Under the pieces are notes generated by a model. It saw only the letters and a list, made by a program, of their open reading frames with translations. It did not search any database and was not told the DNA's origin. Shown here piece by piece: positions 19,298-28,523 of a stretch of 64,000 nt of DNA. Origin of the DNA: Aeromonas lacus (lineage in GTDB: Bacteria > Pseudomonadota > Gammaproteobacteria > Enterobacterales > Aeromonadaceae); assembly GCF_000764665.1 (NCBI RefSeq), contig NZ_JRGM01000012.1, forward strand, positions 62,001 to 126,000. The letters run 5' to 3'. Within the stretch, counting starts at the first letter, position 1. Every line of letters begins with the position of its first letter. Position numbers and translations under genes: made by a program.

Positions 19298-21220
19298 ATG
19301 CTGAAACAACGCATCGAGATGCGCGATCACAGTGCCGAGGGCAATCTGTTCTTCCGGCGCACTCTGGTAGCCTACATCGGCATCGTCGTGCTGATGCTGG
19401 TGCTGCTGGGCAATCTCTATTACCTGCAGGTCGAGTCCTACGACACCTACCAGACCCGCTCCAACTCCAACCGTATCCGGGTGGTGCCGGTGGCGCCGCC
19501 GCGCGGCCTCATCTATGACACCAACGGCGTGCTGCTGGCGGAAAACCGCCCCGTCTACAGTCTGGAGATAGTCCCCGAAGAGACGCCGGATCTGGCCAAA
19601 ACCGCCGATGAGCTGGTCGCCCTGCTGGGTCTGCCGGAGGGAACAAAAGAGAAGTTTCTGGCCGAAGTGAAGCGCCAGCGCCGCTTCAAGCCGGTCGCCC
19701 TCTACGAGAAGCTGACCGAGTATCAGGTGGCGCTCTTTTCGGTCAACCAGCACAACTACCCGGGTGCAAGCATCGAGGCTTACCTCAAGCGCTACTATCC
19801 GTTTGGCGACACCCTCACCCATGCGCTGGGTTATGTGGCCAAGATCAACACCCGCGACGTGGAGCGCCTCGACAAGGAAGACAAGCTCGCCAACTACGCA
19901 GCCACCAAGGATATCGGCAAGCAGGGGGTGGAGAAGTATTACGAGGATCAGCTGCACGGCGTGGCGGGCTATCAGGAGGTCGAGGTCAACAACCGCGGCC
20001 GGATTGTCCGCACCCTCAAGTTCCAGCCCCCCGTTCCGGGCAAGGATATCTACCTCAACATCGATGTGCGGCTGCAGCTCAAGGCCCAGCAGTTGCTGGC
20101 CGGCCAGCGCGGTGCCATCGTGATGATGGATCCCAAGACCGGCGCCATTCTGGCCATGGAGTCGAGCCCGAGCTATGACCCCAACCTGTTCGTGACCGGT
20201 ATCTCGGGCCCCAACTACTCGGCGCTGCTCAACGATTCGGCGCGGCCGCTGGTCAACCGCACCACCCAGGGCATCTATGCCCCCGCCTCCACCGTCAAAC
20301 CCATGATGTCCATCATGGGCCTCAACGAAGGGGCCATAACCCCGGGCTATCGCTACTTCGGTGGCCCCAGCTTCTCCATTCCCGGTACCACCAAGAAGTT
20401 CCGCGACTGGCGCCGCTGGGGTCATGGCTGGCTTGATGTCTATCGCGCCATCGAGGTATCGGCCGATACCTACTTCTACGATCTCGCCTACCGGGTCGGC
20501 ATCGACAAGATCCACAGCTATATGACCAAGTTTGGCTTCGGTCAGTACACCGGGGTCGACCTCTATGAGGAGAGCAAGGGGGTCATGCCGTCCCGCGACT
20601 GGAAGATGGCTCGCTGGCGCCAGCCCTGGTATCAGGGGGACACCATCTCCATCGGTATCGGTCAGGGCTACTGGAGCGCCACCCCGCTTCAGCTGGCCAA
20701 GGCGATCAGCATCCTGACCCAGAACGGTCACGACGTCACTCCGCACCTGCTCAAGAGCACCGCCTCGCAGGCGGGCGTGGTCGATGCCCCGGTCAACCCC
20801 AACATCGCCCTCAAGCTCAAGAACGACAGCTTCTGGAAAGTGGCGCAAGAGGGGATGTGGCGCGTCAACCATGGCAGCGAAGGCAGTGGTCGCCTGTCGT
20901 TTGCCAAGGCACCCTACTCCTCGGGCGGCAAGTCTGGCACCGCTCAGGTGGTCGGTCTGAAAGAGAACCAGGTCTACAACATCAAAACCGTCAAGGCGGA
21001 ACATCGCGACAATGCGCTATTCGTCGCTTATGCCCCCTTCGAAGCCCCCAAGGCGGTCGTTGCGCTGGTGCTGGAAAACTCCATTGGTGGTGGTGGCGGC
21101 CGTGCCGCATCGCCCATCGCCCGCCAGATGATGGATGCCTTCCTGCTGCCGCCCGAACCACAACTGCCACCGGCACCGGAAAAGCCGTCCAAACCGAGTG
21201 AGGTTGCAACCAATGAGTAA
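19298..21220 (+). CDS. mrdA: Peptidoglycan transpeptidase PBP2
   Basis: Class B penicillin-binding protein of the elongasome; crosslinks side-wall peptidoglycan with RodA. 640 aa. Order: short cytoplasmic N-terminus, one membrane helix ([23 protein letters not shown]), dimerisation/pedestal domain with RGLIYDTNG, then the transpeptidase domain with nucleophile Ser331 in STVK, SAD (VSADTYFYD) and KSGT ([10 protein letters not shown]). It has an extended Pro/Lys-rich tail. The ATG follows GAGGTAAAGGC. Its stop overlaps the rodA ATG by eight bases. Confidence 0.96.
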   Translation: MLKQRIEMRDHSAEGNLFFRRTLVAYIGIVVLMLVLLGNLYYLQVESYDTYQTRSNSNRIRVVPVAPPRGLIYDTNGVLLAENRPVYSLEIVPEETPDLAKTADELVALLGLPEGTKEKFLAEVKRQRRFKPVALYEKLTEYQVALFSVNQHNYPGASIEAYLKRYYPFGDTLTHALGYVAKINTRDVERLDKEDKLANYAATKDIGKQGVEKYYEDQLHGVAGYQEVEVNNRGRIVRTLKFQPPVPGKDIYLNIDVRLQLKAQQLLAGQRGAIVMMDPKTGAILAMESSPSYDPNLFVTGISGPNYSALLNDSARPLVNRTTQGIYAPASTVKPMMSIMGLNEGAITPGYRYFGGPSFSIPGTTKKFRDWRRWGHGWLDVYRAIEVSADTYFYDLAYRVGIDKIHSYMTKFGFGQYTGVDLYEESKGVMPSRDWKMARWRQPWYQGDTISIGIGQGYWSATPLQLAKAISILTQNGHDVTPHLLKSTASQAGVVDAPVNPNIALKLKNDSFWKVAQEGMWRVNHGSEGSGRLSFAKAPYSSGGKSGTAQVVGLKENQVYNIKTVKAEHRDNALFVAYAPFEAPKAVVALVLENSIGGGGGRAASPIARQMMDAFLLPPEPQLPPAPEKPSKPSEVATNE

Positions 21221-22316
21221 TTCAGCCCGCCAGCAGAGTATCTGGTACAAACTGCACATCGATCTGCCCCTGCTGCTGGGGTTGCTGGCCGTAGTTGCCC
21301 TCTCCATGGTGGTGCTCTACTCCGCCTCAGGCCAGGATATGGACTCCATCGTGCGCCAGCTGGTGCGCGGCGGACTCGCCTTCGCCCTGATGATCGGCAT
21401 GGCCCAGCTGCCACCCTCCCTCTATGCCCGCTGGTCGGTGCCGCTGTTTGTCGGGGTAGTGCTGCTGCTCATCGCGGTGGACGTGTTCGGCCATATCGGC
21501 AAGGGGGCCCAGCGCTGGCTCGACTTGGGCTTTATGAAGTTCCAGCCCTCCGAGGTGATGAAGCTCTCCATGCCCATCATGGTGGCCGCCTGGCTCAGCC
21601 GTCACTCGCTGCCCCCCAAACTCAGCCACGTGGTGATAGCCCTCATCATGGTGCTGCTGCCGACCCTGCTGATTGCCGCCCAGCCCGACCTTGGCACCTC
21701 CATTCTGGTGGCGGCCTCCGGCTTCTTCGTCATCTTCCTGGCGGGGCTCAGCTGGTGGCTGATCGGACTGGCGGTGCTGCTGATCGCGGCCTTTATGCCG
21801 GTGCTCTGGTTCTTCCTGATGCACGACTATCAGCGCCAGCGGGTCATGATGCTGATCGACCCGGAGAAAGACCCGCTCGGCCGCGGCTATCACATCATCC
21901 AGTCCAAGATTGCCATCGGCTCCGGCGGCGTCTTTGGCAAGGGGTGGCTGCAGGGCACCCAGTCTCAGCTCGAGTTTCTGCCCGAGCGCCACACCGACTT
22001 CATCTTCGCGGTATTCAGCGAGGAGTTCGGTCTGGTAGGGGTTGCGCTACTGCTGGTGCTCTATCTCTACGTCATCAGCCGCTGCCTCTTTATCTCGATG
22101 CAGGCCCAGAACAGCTTTGAACGGCTGCTGGGTGGCGCCATCACCCTCACCTTCTTCGTCTATGTGTTCGTCAACATGGGCATGGTGAGCGGCATTCTGC
22201 CGGTGGTAGGGGTTCCCCTACCGCTGGTGAGCTATGGCGGCACCTCCATGGTGACCCTGATGGCCGGCTTCGGAATACTGATGTCCATTCAGACCCACAG
22301 AAGGCTGCTGGCATGA
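21213..22316 (+). CDS. mrdB: Peptidoglycan glycosyltransferase RodA
   Basis: SEDS-family polymerase that makes glycan strands for elongation together with PBP2. 367 aa, ten hydrophobic segments. The family signatures [55 protein letters not shown] and the C-terminal [17 protein letters not shown] are all present. Its end, THRRLLA, is normal, so this first copy is an intact protein. The last ~40 codons are repeated twice more immediately downstream, and its stop overlaps an ATG of the first repeat ORF. Confidence 0.96.
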   Translation: MSNSARQQSIWYKLHIDLPLLLGLLAVVALSMVVLYSASGQDMDSIVRQLVRGGLAFALMIGMAQLPPSLYARWSVPLFVGVVLLLIAVDVFGHIGKGAQRWLDLGFMKFQPSEVMKLSMPIMVAAWLSRHSLPPKLSHVVIALIMVLLPTLLIAAQPDLGTSILVAASGFFVIFLAGLSWWLIGLAVLLIAAFMPVLWFFLMHDYQRQRVMMLIDPEKDPLGRGYHIIQSKIAIGSGGVFGKGWLQGTQSQLEFLPERHTDFIFAVFSEEFGLVGVALLLVLYLYVISRCLFISMQAQNSFERLLGGAITLTFFVYVFVNMGMVSGILPVVGVPLPLVSYGGTSMVTLMAGFGILMSIQTHRRLLA

Positions 22317-22450
22317 TGAGGTGGATGTATTCTGCTGGTGGTAGGGGCCCCCTGCCGTTAGTGAGTTATAGCGGCACCGCCATGGTGACCCTGATGGCCG
22401 GATTCGGAATACTGATGTCCATTCAGACCCACAGAAGACTGCTGGCATGA
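22316..22450 (+). CDS. 44-residue ORF, first rodA-tail repeat
   Basis: ATG overlaps the rodA stop (ATGA). The product begins [12 protein letters not shown] and then follows the RodA tail in frame: [18 protein letters not shown] and the RRLLA end. It contains a potential membrane helix but not the preceding RodA segments. Its stop overlaps the ATG of the next repeat. Probably a translated duplication product; a functional role is not suggested by sequence alone. Confidence 0.4.
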   Translation: MRWMYSAGGRGPLPLVSYSGTAMVTLMAGFGILMSIQTHRRLLA

Positions 22451-22584
22451 TGAGGTGGATATATTCTGCCGGTGGTAGGGGCCCCCTGCCGTTAGTGAGT
22501 TATAGCGACACCTCCATGGTGACCCTGATGGCAGGTTTTGGCATACTGATGTCCATCCAGACTCATAGAAGACTGCTTGCCTGA
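22450..22584 (+). CDS. 44-residue ORF, second rodA-tail repeat
   Basis: Second downstream copy: MRWIYSAGGRGP then the RodA tail [18 protein letters not shown] and the RRLLA end. Several differences from the preceding copy are silent (for example GGC/GGA, CAT/CAC, CTT/CTG). Start and stop both overlap neighbours as ATGA, so it bridges the first repeat ORF to mltB. It probably carries the ancestral 3' end of rodA, since its junction with mltB is the one still in use. Confidence 0.4.
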   Translation: MRWIYSAGGRGPLPLVSYSDTSMVTLMAGFGILMSIQTHRRLLA

Positions 22585-23585
22585 TGCGTCTGGTTGGGTT
22601 GTTGCTCTCGCTCGTTGCCCTTACGGCAGAGGCGGCCGTCGAACCTGCCGGGCTCGCCATGCTCGCCGAACAGCAGCAGGTGCCGTTGGCGGAGTTGCAG
22701 GCGGCGGTGGCCAGCGCCCGGCTAAGGCAGGAGGTGCTCGACACCATCAGCCGCCCGTGGGAGGCCAAGCCCTGGCACCGCTACCGGCCGCTGTTCGTCA
22801 CCCCGGATCGCATCCGGGATGGCCTGCAGTTCTGGCAGCATCATGCCGCCACGCTGGCGCGAGCCGAGCAGACCTATCGGGTACCGGCCTCGCTTATCGT
22901 GGCCATCATCGGCATCGAGACCTTCTACGGTCGCCAGATGGGCAGTCATCCGGTGCTGGACAGCCTCTACACCCTGGGGTTTCACTACCCCGAGCGCAGC
23001 GACTTCTTTGCCAAGGAGTTTGCCCAGCTGGTATTGCTGGCCAAAGAGGAGGGGTGGCAACTCGATACCCTCAAGGGCTCCTATGCCGGAGCCATGGGGA
23101 TGGGGCAGTTCATGCCCTCCAGCTATCGCCACTACGCCGTCGATTTTGACGGCGATGGCAAACGGGATCTCTTCGCCAATCCGGCCGATGCCATCGGCAG
23201 CGTGGCCAACTACTTCGCCAGCCACCAGTGGCGCTGGGGCGAAGCGGTGGTCGAGCCGGCCCAGATCGGGCTGATGGCGGTTGATCCCCTGCTCAGGCGA
23301 GAGCCCGAGCTGACACAACAGTGGTCAGAACTGGCGGCGGCAGGGATTGAGCTCGCCACGCCGCTGGCCCCGCAGACGCCGGTCAAGTTACTGGCATTTG
23401 ATCAAGCCGATGGACCGGAATACTGGGTCGCACGGCATAACTTTTATGTGATCACCCGCTACAATCGCAGCCCGCTCTACGCGATGGCGGTGTATCAACT
23501 TAGCCAAGCCATTCAGGAAGCGTATGCATCTTCGTCACAAACTCCTCCCGCTCAGCCTGAGCTTGTTGCTGGCCGCCTGCAGTAG
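22584..23585 (+). CDS. mltB: Lytic murein transglycosylase B (MltB/SltB family)
   Basis: Cleaves the MurNAc-GlcNAc bond of peptidoglycan with formation of anhydro-muramyl ends. 333 aa. The catalytic glutamate is in IIGIETFYGR, and the family blocks GSYAGAMGMGQFMPSSY, DFDGDGKRDLF and NPADAIGSVANYF are complete. The N-terminus (RLVGLLLSLVALTAEAA) is a cleavable signal with no lipobox Cys, so this is a soluble periplasmic form rather than a lipoprotein. The ATG overlaps the last rodA-repeat stop. Its 3' end runs 62 bases into rlpA in another frame. Confidence 0.94.
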   Translation: MRLVGLLLSLVALTAEAAVEPAGLAMLAEQQQVPLAELQAAVASARLRQEVLDTISRPWEAKPWHRYRPLFVTPDRIRDGLQFWQHHAATLARAEQTYRVPASLIVAIIGIETFYGRQMGSHPVLDSLYTLGFHYPERSDFFAKEFAQLVLLAKEEGWQLDTLKGSYAGAMGMGQFMPSSYRHYAVDFDGDGKRDLFANPADAIGSVANYFASHQWRWGEAVVEPAQIGLMAVDPLLRREPELTQQWSELAAAGIELATPLAPQTPVKLLAFDQADGPEYWVARHNFYVITRYNRSPLYAMAVYQLSQAIQEAYASSSQTPPAQPELVAGRLQ

Positions 23586-24495
23586 CAGCCAGCCGGAACA
23601 GTCCGCCCCGGTCGATCTGCCGCCCGCCAGCAAACCGCCCGTTATCGAGATCCCGCAAGCCACCGGCGCCATCCCGCGTCCCGAGCCCCTGAGCACCAGC
23701 GGCAACCGGGACTACTGGCGCGGTCAGGAGAAATTCGAGGTGTGGCGCGATATCAAGCACTACAGCGAAGAGGGCACTGCCAGCTGGCTCTCCCCCTCCC
23801 TCGATGGCCAGAAGACCGCCAACGGCGATGTGCAGGACAGCAAGCTGTTCAGCGCCGCCCACCGCAACCTGCCGCTGCCCAGCTACGTGCGGGTCACCAA
23901 TCTGGACAACGGACTGGAGACCATAGTGCGAGTCAACGATCGCGGCCCGTTTGACAGCAGTCGCCTGATCGACCTCTCCCCCGCCGCCGCCAAACAGCTC
24001 GAGATGATCGAGGGGGGCGAGGCGCGGGTGCGGCTCGAACTCATCAACGACACCCCGGATCAGATGGTGAGCATGGAGCCGATGAAGCCCATCGAGATGA
24101 CGCCGACCGCCCCGGCTGCCGCCGCTGCACCTCAGGCGATGTCACAGGATGGCTTCATCGGTCAACCGACCGAGCTCGCCATGGCTGCGCCGGCCGCAGA
24201 AGCGGCGCCCGTCAAGGCCCCCGCCGCCAAGCCAGCCAAAGCGGCACCGGCCAAGGCGGCAGCCCCTGCCAGCAGCGGTGACGGCAAGATGATCCAGGTA
24301 CTGGCCAGCGGCTCCCAGCAGCGGGCCGAGGCGATGGGCAAGGTGATGACCCAGCGTTATGGCCTCCCCTACCGGATCGATAGCCATGGCGCCATCTTCC
24401 GGGTGCTGATTGGCCCTGTCGCGGCCGACCAGCAAGCCGCAACATTGGAAAAAGTACGTCAGGGTGGCCTCGAACAGGCCTTTATCGTTCCCTGA
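23524..24495 (+). CDS. rlpA: Septal ring lytic transglycosylase RlpA
   Basis: Lipoprotein that acts on denuded glycan strands at the septum. 323 aa: signal with lipobox LLAAC (acylated Cys at about residue 19), a double-psi beta-barrel domain (GTASWLSPSLDGQKTANGD, VRVNDRGPFDSSRLIDLS, with the catalytic-type Asp), a long Ala/Pro/Lys-rich linker and a C-terminal SPOR domain (IQVLASGSQQRAEAM) that binds denuded peptidoglycan. The lipobox fixes the start even though it lies inside the mltB frame. Confidence 0.94.
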   Translation: MHLRHKLLPLSLSLLLAACSSSQPEQSAPVDLPPASKPPVIEIPQATGAIPRPEPLSTSGNRDYWRGQEKFEVWRDIKHYSEEGTASWLSPSLDGQKTANGDVQDSKLFSAAHRNLPLPSYVRVTNLDNGLETIVRVNDRGPFDSSRLIDLSPAAAKQLEMIEGGEARVRLELINDTPDQMVSMEPMKPIEMTPTAPAAAAAPQAMSQDGFIGQPTELAMAAPAAEAAPVKAPAAKPAKAAPAKAAAPASSGDGKMIQVLASGSQQRAEAMGKVMTQRYGLPYRIDSHGAIFRVLIGPVAADQQAATLEKVRQGGLEQAFIVP

Positions 24496-24630
24496 TCGTT
24501 ACCCTTTTGCTGCGGGTGTGACTAACTGCTTACTTACCGTCATCACGTCGTTTTATGGCGTGCTGGCGTCAAGTGATGGATAAAAAACCAGTTCTGATCG
24601 CCATGTCGGGCTATAACCTGCGGGCGCATC

Positions 24631-24639
24631 TGGTATAGT
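24631..24639 (+). promoter_or_regulatory. Extended -10 promoter for dacA
   Basis: TGGTATAGT, a near-consensus extended -10, 44 bases before the dacA ATG. It is consistent with dacA being its own unit downstream of rlpA. Confidence 0.5.
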
Positions 24640-24682
24640 TAGGTCCGCATTTTATCCCCATCTGGATCGCAGGAATTTCAAG

Positions 24683-25879
24683 ATGTCCAAATTTGCCCGT
24701 TCAGTTCTTCTGGCCTCACTGATCAGCGCCACCGCTCAGGCCAATACCCCGATGCCGGCTCCGACTCCGAACAGCAACCCGGTTGTTGTTCCCGCCGCAC
24801 CCGAGATCTCCGCCAAAGCCCATATTCTGATCGACTACTACTCGGGTCAGGTACTGGCCGAGCAGAACGCCGAAGAGCGTCTGCCGCCCGCCAGTCTGAC
24901 CAAGATGATGACCTCCTACATCATCGGCCAGGAGCTGCTGAAGGGGAACATCAAGCGCACCGACATGGTGACCATCAGCCAGAACGCCTGGTCCAAGAAC
25001 TACTCCGACTCCTCCAAGATGTTTATCGAGGTGGGCAAGCAGGTCTCCGTCGATGACCTGAACAAGGGCATCATCATCCAGTCCGGCAACGACGCCTGCG
25101 TCGCCATGGCCGAATTCCTGGCCGGCAGCACCGACTCCTTCGCCAGCCTGATGAACAGCTGGGCCGCCAAGCTCGGCATGAAAGACAGCCACTTCATGAA
25201 CCCGCACGGTCTGGATGCGGAAGGCCACTACAGTACCGCTCACGACATGGCCCGTCTGGGTCAGGCGCTGATCCGCGACCTGCCGGAGGAGTACAAGATC
25301 TACTCCCAGAAGTCCTTCGTCTTCAACGGCATCACCCAGCACAACCGCAACCGTCTGCTGTGGGATCAATCCCTGCAAGTTGACGGCATCAAGACCGGCC
25401 ACGTCAGCCAGGTCGGCTACAACCTGGTCTCCTCCGCCACCAACAACGAAGGCATGCGCCTGATCGCCGTGGTGCTGGGTGCCAATAGCGAAGCCTCCCG
25501 CGCCGCCGAGAGCAAGAAGCTGCTCACCTACGGCTTCCGTTTCTTCCAGAGCCTGACCCCCTACAAGGCGGGCACCGTACTGGTCACCCAGAAGATCTGG
25601 ATGGGTGACAAGCCGGAAGTGAAACTGGGCGTCGACAAGGATATCTCCGTGCTGGTCACCCGCGGTCAGGGCAACAACCTGAAGGCCGACTTCCAGCTTG
25701 AGAGCGAACTGAAAGCACCGCTGGCCAAGGGTCAGCGTGTCGGTACCGTGTTCCTGAAACAGGGCGACAAGGAGATCAAGCAGGTGCCGCTGGTTGCGCT
25801 GGAAGATGTGCAAGAGGGTGGCCTGATGAGCCGTCTGTGGGACTACCTGGTGATGCTGGTCTCCAGCTGGTTCAAGTAA
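24683..25879 (+). CDS. dacA: D-alanyl-D-alanine carboxypeptidase (PBP5/6)
   Basis: Removes the terminal D-Ala of pentapeptide stems, tuning cross-linking and cell shape. 398 aa. It has a signal ending ATAQA, an Asn/Pro-rich spacer, and the penicilloyl-serine transferase motifs Ser71-Lys74 (SLTK), Ser134-Asn136 (SGN) and Lys237-Gly239 (KTG), then the PBP5-type beta-rich C-terminal domain and a terminal amphipathic helix (LWDYLVMLVSSWFK) that anchors it to the inner membrane. An AGGAATTTCAAG ribosome site precedes the ATG. Confidence 0.95.
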   Translation: MSKFARSVLLASLISATAQANTPMPAPTPNSNPVVVPAAPEISAKAHILIDYYSGQVLAEQNAEERLPPASLTKMMTSYIIGQELLKGNIKRTDMVTISQNAWSKNYSDSSKMFIEVGKQVSVDDLNKGIIIQSGNDACVAMAEFLAGSTDSFASLMNSWAAKLGMKDSHFMNPHGLDAEGHYSTAHDMARLGQALIRDLPEEYKIYSQKSFVFNGITQHNRNRLLWDQSLQVDGIKTGHVSQVGYNLVSSATNNEGMRLIAVVLGANSEASRAAESKKLLTYGFRFFQSLTPYKAGTVLVTQKIWMGDKPEVKLGVDKDISVLVTRGQGNNLKADFQLESELKAPLAKGQRVGTVFLKQGDKEIKQVPLVALEDVQEGGLMSRLWDYLVMLVSSWFK

Positions 25880-25903
25880 TCGGGACGCACAATCCTCACC
25901 ATA

Positions 25904-25936
25904 CAGCGGCGCCAACAGGCGCCGCTGCTGTTTCTG
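25904..25936 (+). terminator. Intrinsic terminator after dacA
   Basis: CAGCGGCGCC, AACA loop, GGCGCCGCTG, followed by CTGTTTCTGG. Strong 10-bp stem, short T-tract. Confidence 0.75.
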
Positions 25937-26161
25937 GCCGCTCCAGCCAGTGAATAACCCTGTAAACTGCAGGTTCCGCCCCATGCCGATTTGTGGTAAA
26001 AAGCACCACCCCCACTCATGTCTGACGATTCGGGCCTTGATCCCGGCACGGGCCATGCCCATATAGACTTGAGATGGCGGCCCTCACGGGCCATCGGCCA
26101 AGCGCCAAACAAGAGTGCGTCATCCCGTGACGACGCCATGAAGACACCCAAAGGTGAGTAA

Positions 26162-26425
26162 ATGAATACCAAGTTTGACGAACTGCTGGAGTTTCCCTGC
26201 AAATTCCCGTTCAAGGTACTCGGCATTGCCGACCCGGCGCTGCCGGACATGGTGGTTGAAGTGCTGCAGCAGCACGCCCCCGGCACCTACAGCCCGACCG
26301 TCCAGCCCAGCTCCAAGGGCAACTATCACTCGGTTCGCGTGACCGTGACTGCCCAGAGCAAGGAGCACATCGAAGCGATGTACACCGCCCTTGGCAAGAT
26401 CGAGCTGGTGAAGTACGTACTGTAA
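26162..26425 (+). CDS. ybeD: YbeD-like protein (DUF493/UPF0250)
   Basis: 87-aa protein with an ACT-like fold in the family. The sequence [20 protein letters not shown] and the end [10 protein letters not shown] are diagnostic of YbeD. It always travels between dacA and lipB, as here, but has no settled function; a regulatory or small-molecule-binding role has been proposed from the fold. The ATG follows AAAGGTGAGTAA. Confidence 0.93.
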   Translation: MNTKFDELLEFPCKFPFKVLGIADPALPDMVVEVLQQHAPGTYSPTVQPSSKGNYHSVRVTVTAQSKEHIEAMYTALGKIELVKYVL

Positions 26426-26433
26426 TGTCTCTC

Positions 26434-26461
26434 TCGCCCCGTTCTGCGGGGCGACTGTTTT
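26434..26461 (+). terminator. Hairpin between ybeD and lipB
   Basis: CGCCCC, GTTCTG loop, CGGGGCG, then ACTGTTTTT. The T-run is slightly displaced, so read as a partial terminator. Confidence 0.55.
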
Positions 26462-26488
26462 TGGCCATTGAGCCGCCGTGAGGAAGCC

Positions 26489-27166
26489 ATGTCATCCGGG
26501 ATCCCCGCCCAGAACACGCTTATCGTCAGACATCTGGGTCGCCGCCCCTACCAGCCGGTATGGGACGCCATGAAAGCCTTCACCGACAACCGCACCGGCG
26601 ACACCCCGGACGAGTTCTGGGTGGTCGAACACGACCCCGTCTACACCCAGGGTCAGGCCGGCAAGGCCGAACACCTGCTCAACCCGGGCAACATCCCGGT
26701 GGTGCAGAGCGATCGCGGCGGTCAGGTGACCTATCACGGCCCGGGCCAGCTGGTGCTCTACGTACTGGTGGATGTACGCCGCTGCAAGTTTTCGGTGCGC
26801 GAGCTGGTGACTGCGCTGGAGACGGCCATCATCAATACCCTGGCGAAAAGCGATATCGCGGCCTACGCCAAGGCCGATGCCCCCGGGGTCTATGTGAAAA
26901 ATGACCTCGGCATGGAGGCCAAGCTGGCCTCGCTCGGCCTGCGCATCCGCAAGGGGTGCTCGTTCCACGGGCTGGCCCTCAACGTCAACATGGACATGAC
27001 CCCCTTCCTGCACATCAATCCGTGCGGCTATGCGGGCATGGCCATGACCCAGACCAGCGCCCTGGGCGGCCCGCAAAGTGTGGCCGAGGCGCAATCCATT
27101 CTGGTGGCCGAGCTGGCCCGCCTGATTGGCTATCAAACAATAACAAACACCGAGAGTGAATCATGA
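26489..27166 (+). CDS. lipB: Octanoyl-[ACP]-protein N-octanoyltransferase LipB
   Basis: Transfers octanoate from ACP to lipoyl domains, the first step of endogenous lipoate synthesis. From ATG 26489, preceded by TGAGGAAGCC, it is 225 aa. Motifs [13 protein letters not shown], the catalytic Lys145 ([11 protein letters not shown]) and the thioester-forming Cys179 ([10 protein letters not shown]) are present. An upstream ATG at 26468 is possible but adds residues outside the family alignment. It overlaps lipA by four bases (ATGA). Confidence 0.95.
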   Translation: MSSGIPAQNTLIVRHLGRRPYQPVWDAMKAFTDNRTGDTPDEFWVVEHDPVYTQGQAGKAEHLLNPGNIPVVQSDRGGQVTYHGPGQLVLYVLVDVRRCKFSVRELVTALETAIINTLAKSDIAAYAKADAPGVYVKNDLGMEAKLASLGLRIRKGCSFHGLALNVNMDMTPFLHINPCGYAGMAMTQTSALGGPQSVAEAQSILVAELARLIGYQTITNTESES

Positions 27167-28128
27167 GCAAACCCGTTCGTATGGAGCCGGGCGTCAAGCT
27201 GCGCGATGGCGACAAGATGGCCCTGATCCCGGTGAAATTCATGCCGGATCCCAACGAGGAACTTCTTCGCAAGCCGGACTGGATGCGGATCAAGCTGCCT
27301 CCCTCCAGCCAGAAAATCGAGCACATCAAGAGCACCCTGCGCAAGAACAAGCTGCACTCGGTATGTGAAGAGGCCTCCTGCCCCAATCTGGCGGAGTGCT
27401 TCAACCATGGCACCGCCACCTTCATGATCATGGGAGCCATTTGCACCCGTCGCTGCCCCTTCTGCGACGTGGCCCACGGCCGTCCGCTCCCCCTCGATCC
27501 GGAAGAGCCGAAGAAGCTGGCGCTGACCATCAAGGAGATGAACCTCAAGTACGTGGTGATCACCTCGGTGGACCGCGACGATCTGCGCGACGGCGGTGCC
27601 CAGCACTTCGCCGACTGCATCCGCGAGATCCGCGAGCACAGCCCGCAGACCCGCATCGAGATCCTGACCCCGGACTTCCGCGGCCGGATGGAGCAGGCCC
27701 TTGAGGTGTTCCGCGAGACTCCGCCGGATGTGTTCAACCACAACCTGGAAACCGCACCGCGCATGTATCGCGTTGCCCGCCCGGGTGCCGACTACAAGTG
27801 GTCGCTGGAGCTGCTGCGCCGCATCAAGGAGATGCACCCCCACGTACCGACCAAATCCGGTCTGATGATGGGCCTTGGCGAAACCAACGAAGAGATCGTC
27901 GAGGTGCTCAAAGATCTGCGCGAGCACGGCGTCAACATGCTGACTCTGGGCCAGTATCTGCAGCCGAGCCGTCACCACCTGCCGGTGAAGCGCTACGTGC
28001 CGCCCGCAGAGTTCGACGAGCTGAAAGATGTCGCCATGGAGCTGGGCTTTACCCACGCCGCTTGCGGCCCTTTCGTGCGCTCCTCCTACCATGCGGATCT
28101 GCAAGCCAAGGGCGAAGAGGTCAAATAA
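27163..28128 (+). CDS. lipA: Lipoyl synthase LipA
   Basis: Radical-SAM enzyme that inserts two sulfurs into octanoyl-lipoyl domains. 321 aa. The auxiliary cluster cysteines Cys68, Cys73 and Cys79 ([12 protein letters not shown]) and the radical-SAM triad Cys94, Cys98 and Cys101 (CTRRCPFC) are intact, with the conserved SxxxS end region (FVRSSYHAD). It is translationally coupled to lipB. A strong terminator follows. Confidence 0.97.
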   Translation: MSKPVRMEPGVKLRDGDKMALIPVKFMPDPNEELLRKPDWMRIKLPPSSQKIEHIKSTLRKNKLHSVCEEASCPNLAECFNHGTATFMIMGAICTRRCPFCDVAHGRPLPLDPEEPKKLALTIKEMNLKYVVITSVDRDDLRDGGAQHFADCIREIREHSPQTRIEILTPDFRGRMEQALEVFRETPPDVFNHNLETAPRMYRVARPGADYKWSLELLRRIKEMHPHVPTKSGLMMGLGETNEEIVEVLKDLREHGVNMLTLGQYLQPSRHHLPVKRYVPPAEFDELKDVAMELGFTHAACGPFVRSSYHADLQAKGEEVK

Positions 28129-28523
28129 CCTCGCAGGAAAGAGGGGTCAAACACCCCCTCCTTTCACCAGCAGCAACAAAAAGAGCGCCCCGAGGCGCTC
28201 TTTTTTATGGCTCAGCTCTTTTATGGCTCATCTCTGGGCTGGCTGATGCTGCGCTATCAAGGCTGCCGACGCTCCCGCATGCATCGATTTATGCTGGCAG
28301 GGCGGCAGATCGGACACTGCTTTCTGGCCATCATGGTCAGCAAGCCGGACGCACTGACAAGGCAAATTGTCTCATCAGTGCAACAGATAGAAAATTCCAA
28401 CCGATTTATTTGCAACAATCTGAGCCGTGAGACCGTCCGCTATACGAGCAGGCGAGGCGCGATGCCACCCCCGATATAAACGACAAAGAGAGGCATAGTC
28501 CCCCCCCTTGTCACTCCTGATGG
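28129..28523. other. 395-bp non-coding stretch between lipA and the NUDIX gene
   Basis: Holds the lipA terminator, a short direct repeat at 28195-28230 (GCTCTTTTTTATGGCTCA, then GCTCTTTTATGGCTCA) and a run of eight C at 28500-28507. A 90-codon plus-strand frame crosses it (28207-28479) but has no recognisable family, so I do not call a gene. Confidence 0.6.
28178..28206 (+). terminator. Intrinsic terminator after lipA
   Basis: AAGAGCGCC, CCGA loop, GGCGCTC, then six T. A second GGGG/CCCC hairpin sits just before it (28141-28160). Confidence 0.88.

Larger units (their letters stand above)
22180..22584 (+). repeat. Three tandem copies of the rodA 3' end
   Basis: The segment from GCATGGTGAG/GCATGATGAG to the codons for RRLLA occurs at 22180-22310, 22311-22444 and 22445-22578. 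The anchor shift is 131 bp then exactly 134 bp. Copies two and three differ at 12 of 134 positions by my count. Copies one and two are nearly identical over their last ~70 bases, while copy three differs more there and joins mltB. Confidence 0.93.

Noticed and set aside
28207-28479. 90-codon ORF in the lipA-NUDIX gap
   Set aside because: Starts in the lipA terminator, lacks a ribosome site and has no recognisable features.
28500-28507. Run of eight C as a phase-variation tract
   Set aside because: Lies outside any gene, 17 bases past the NUDIX stop, with no promoter role visible.
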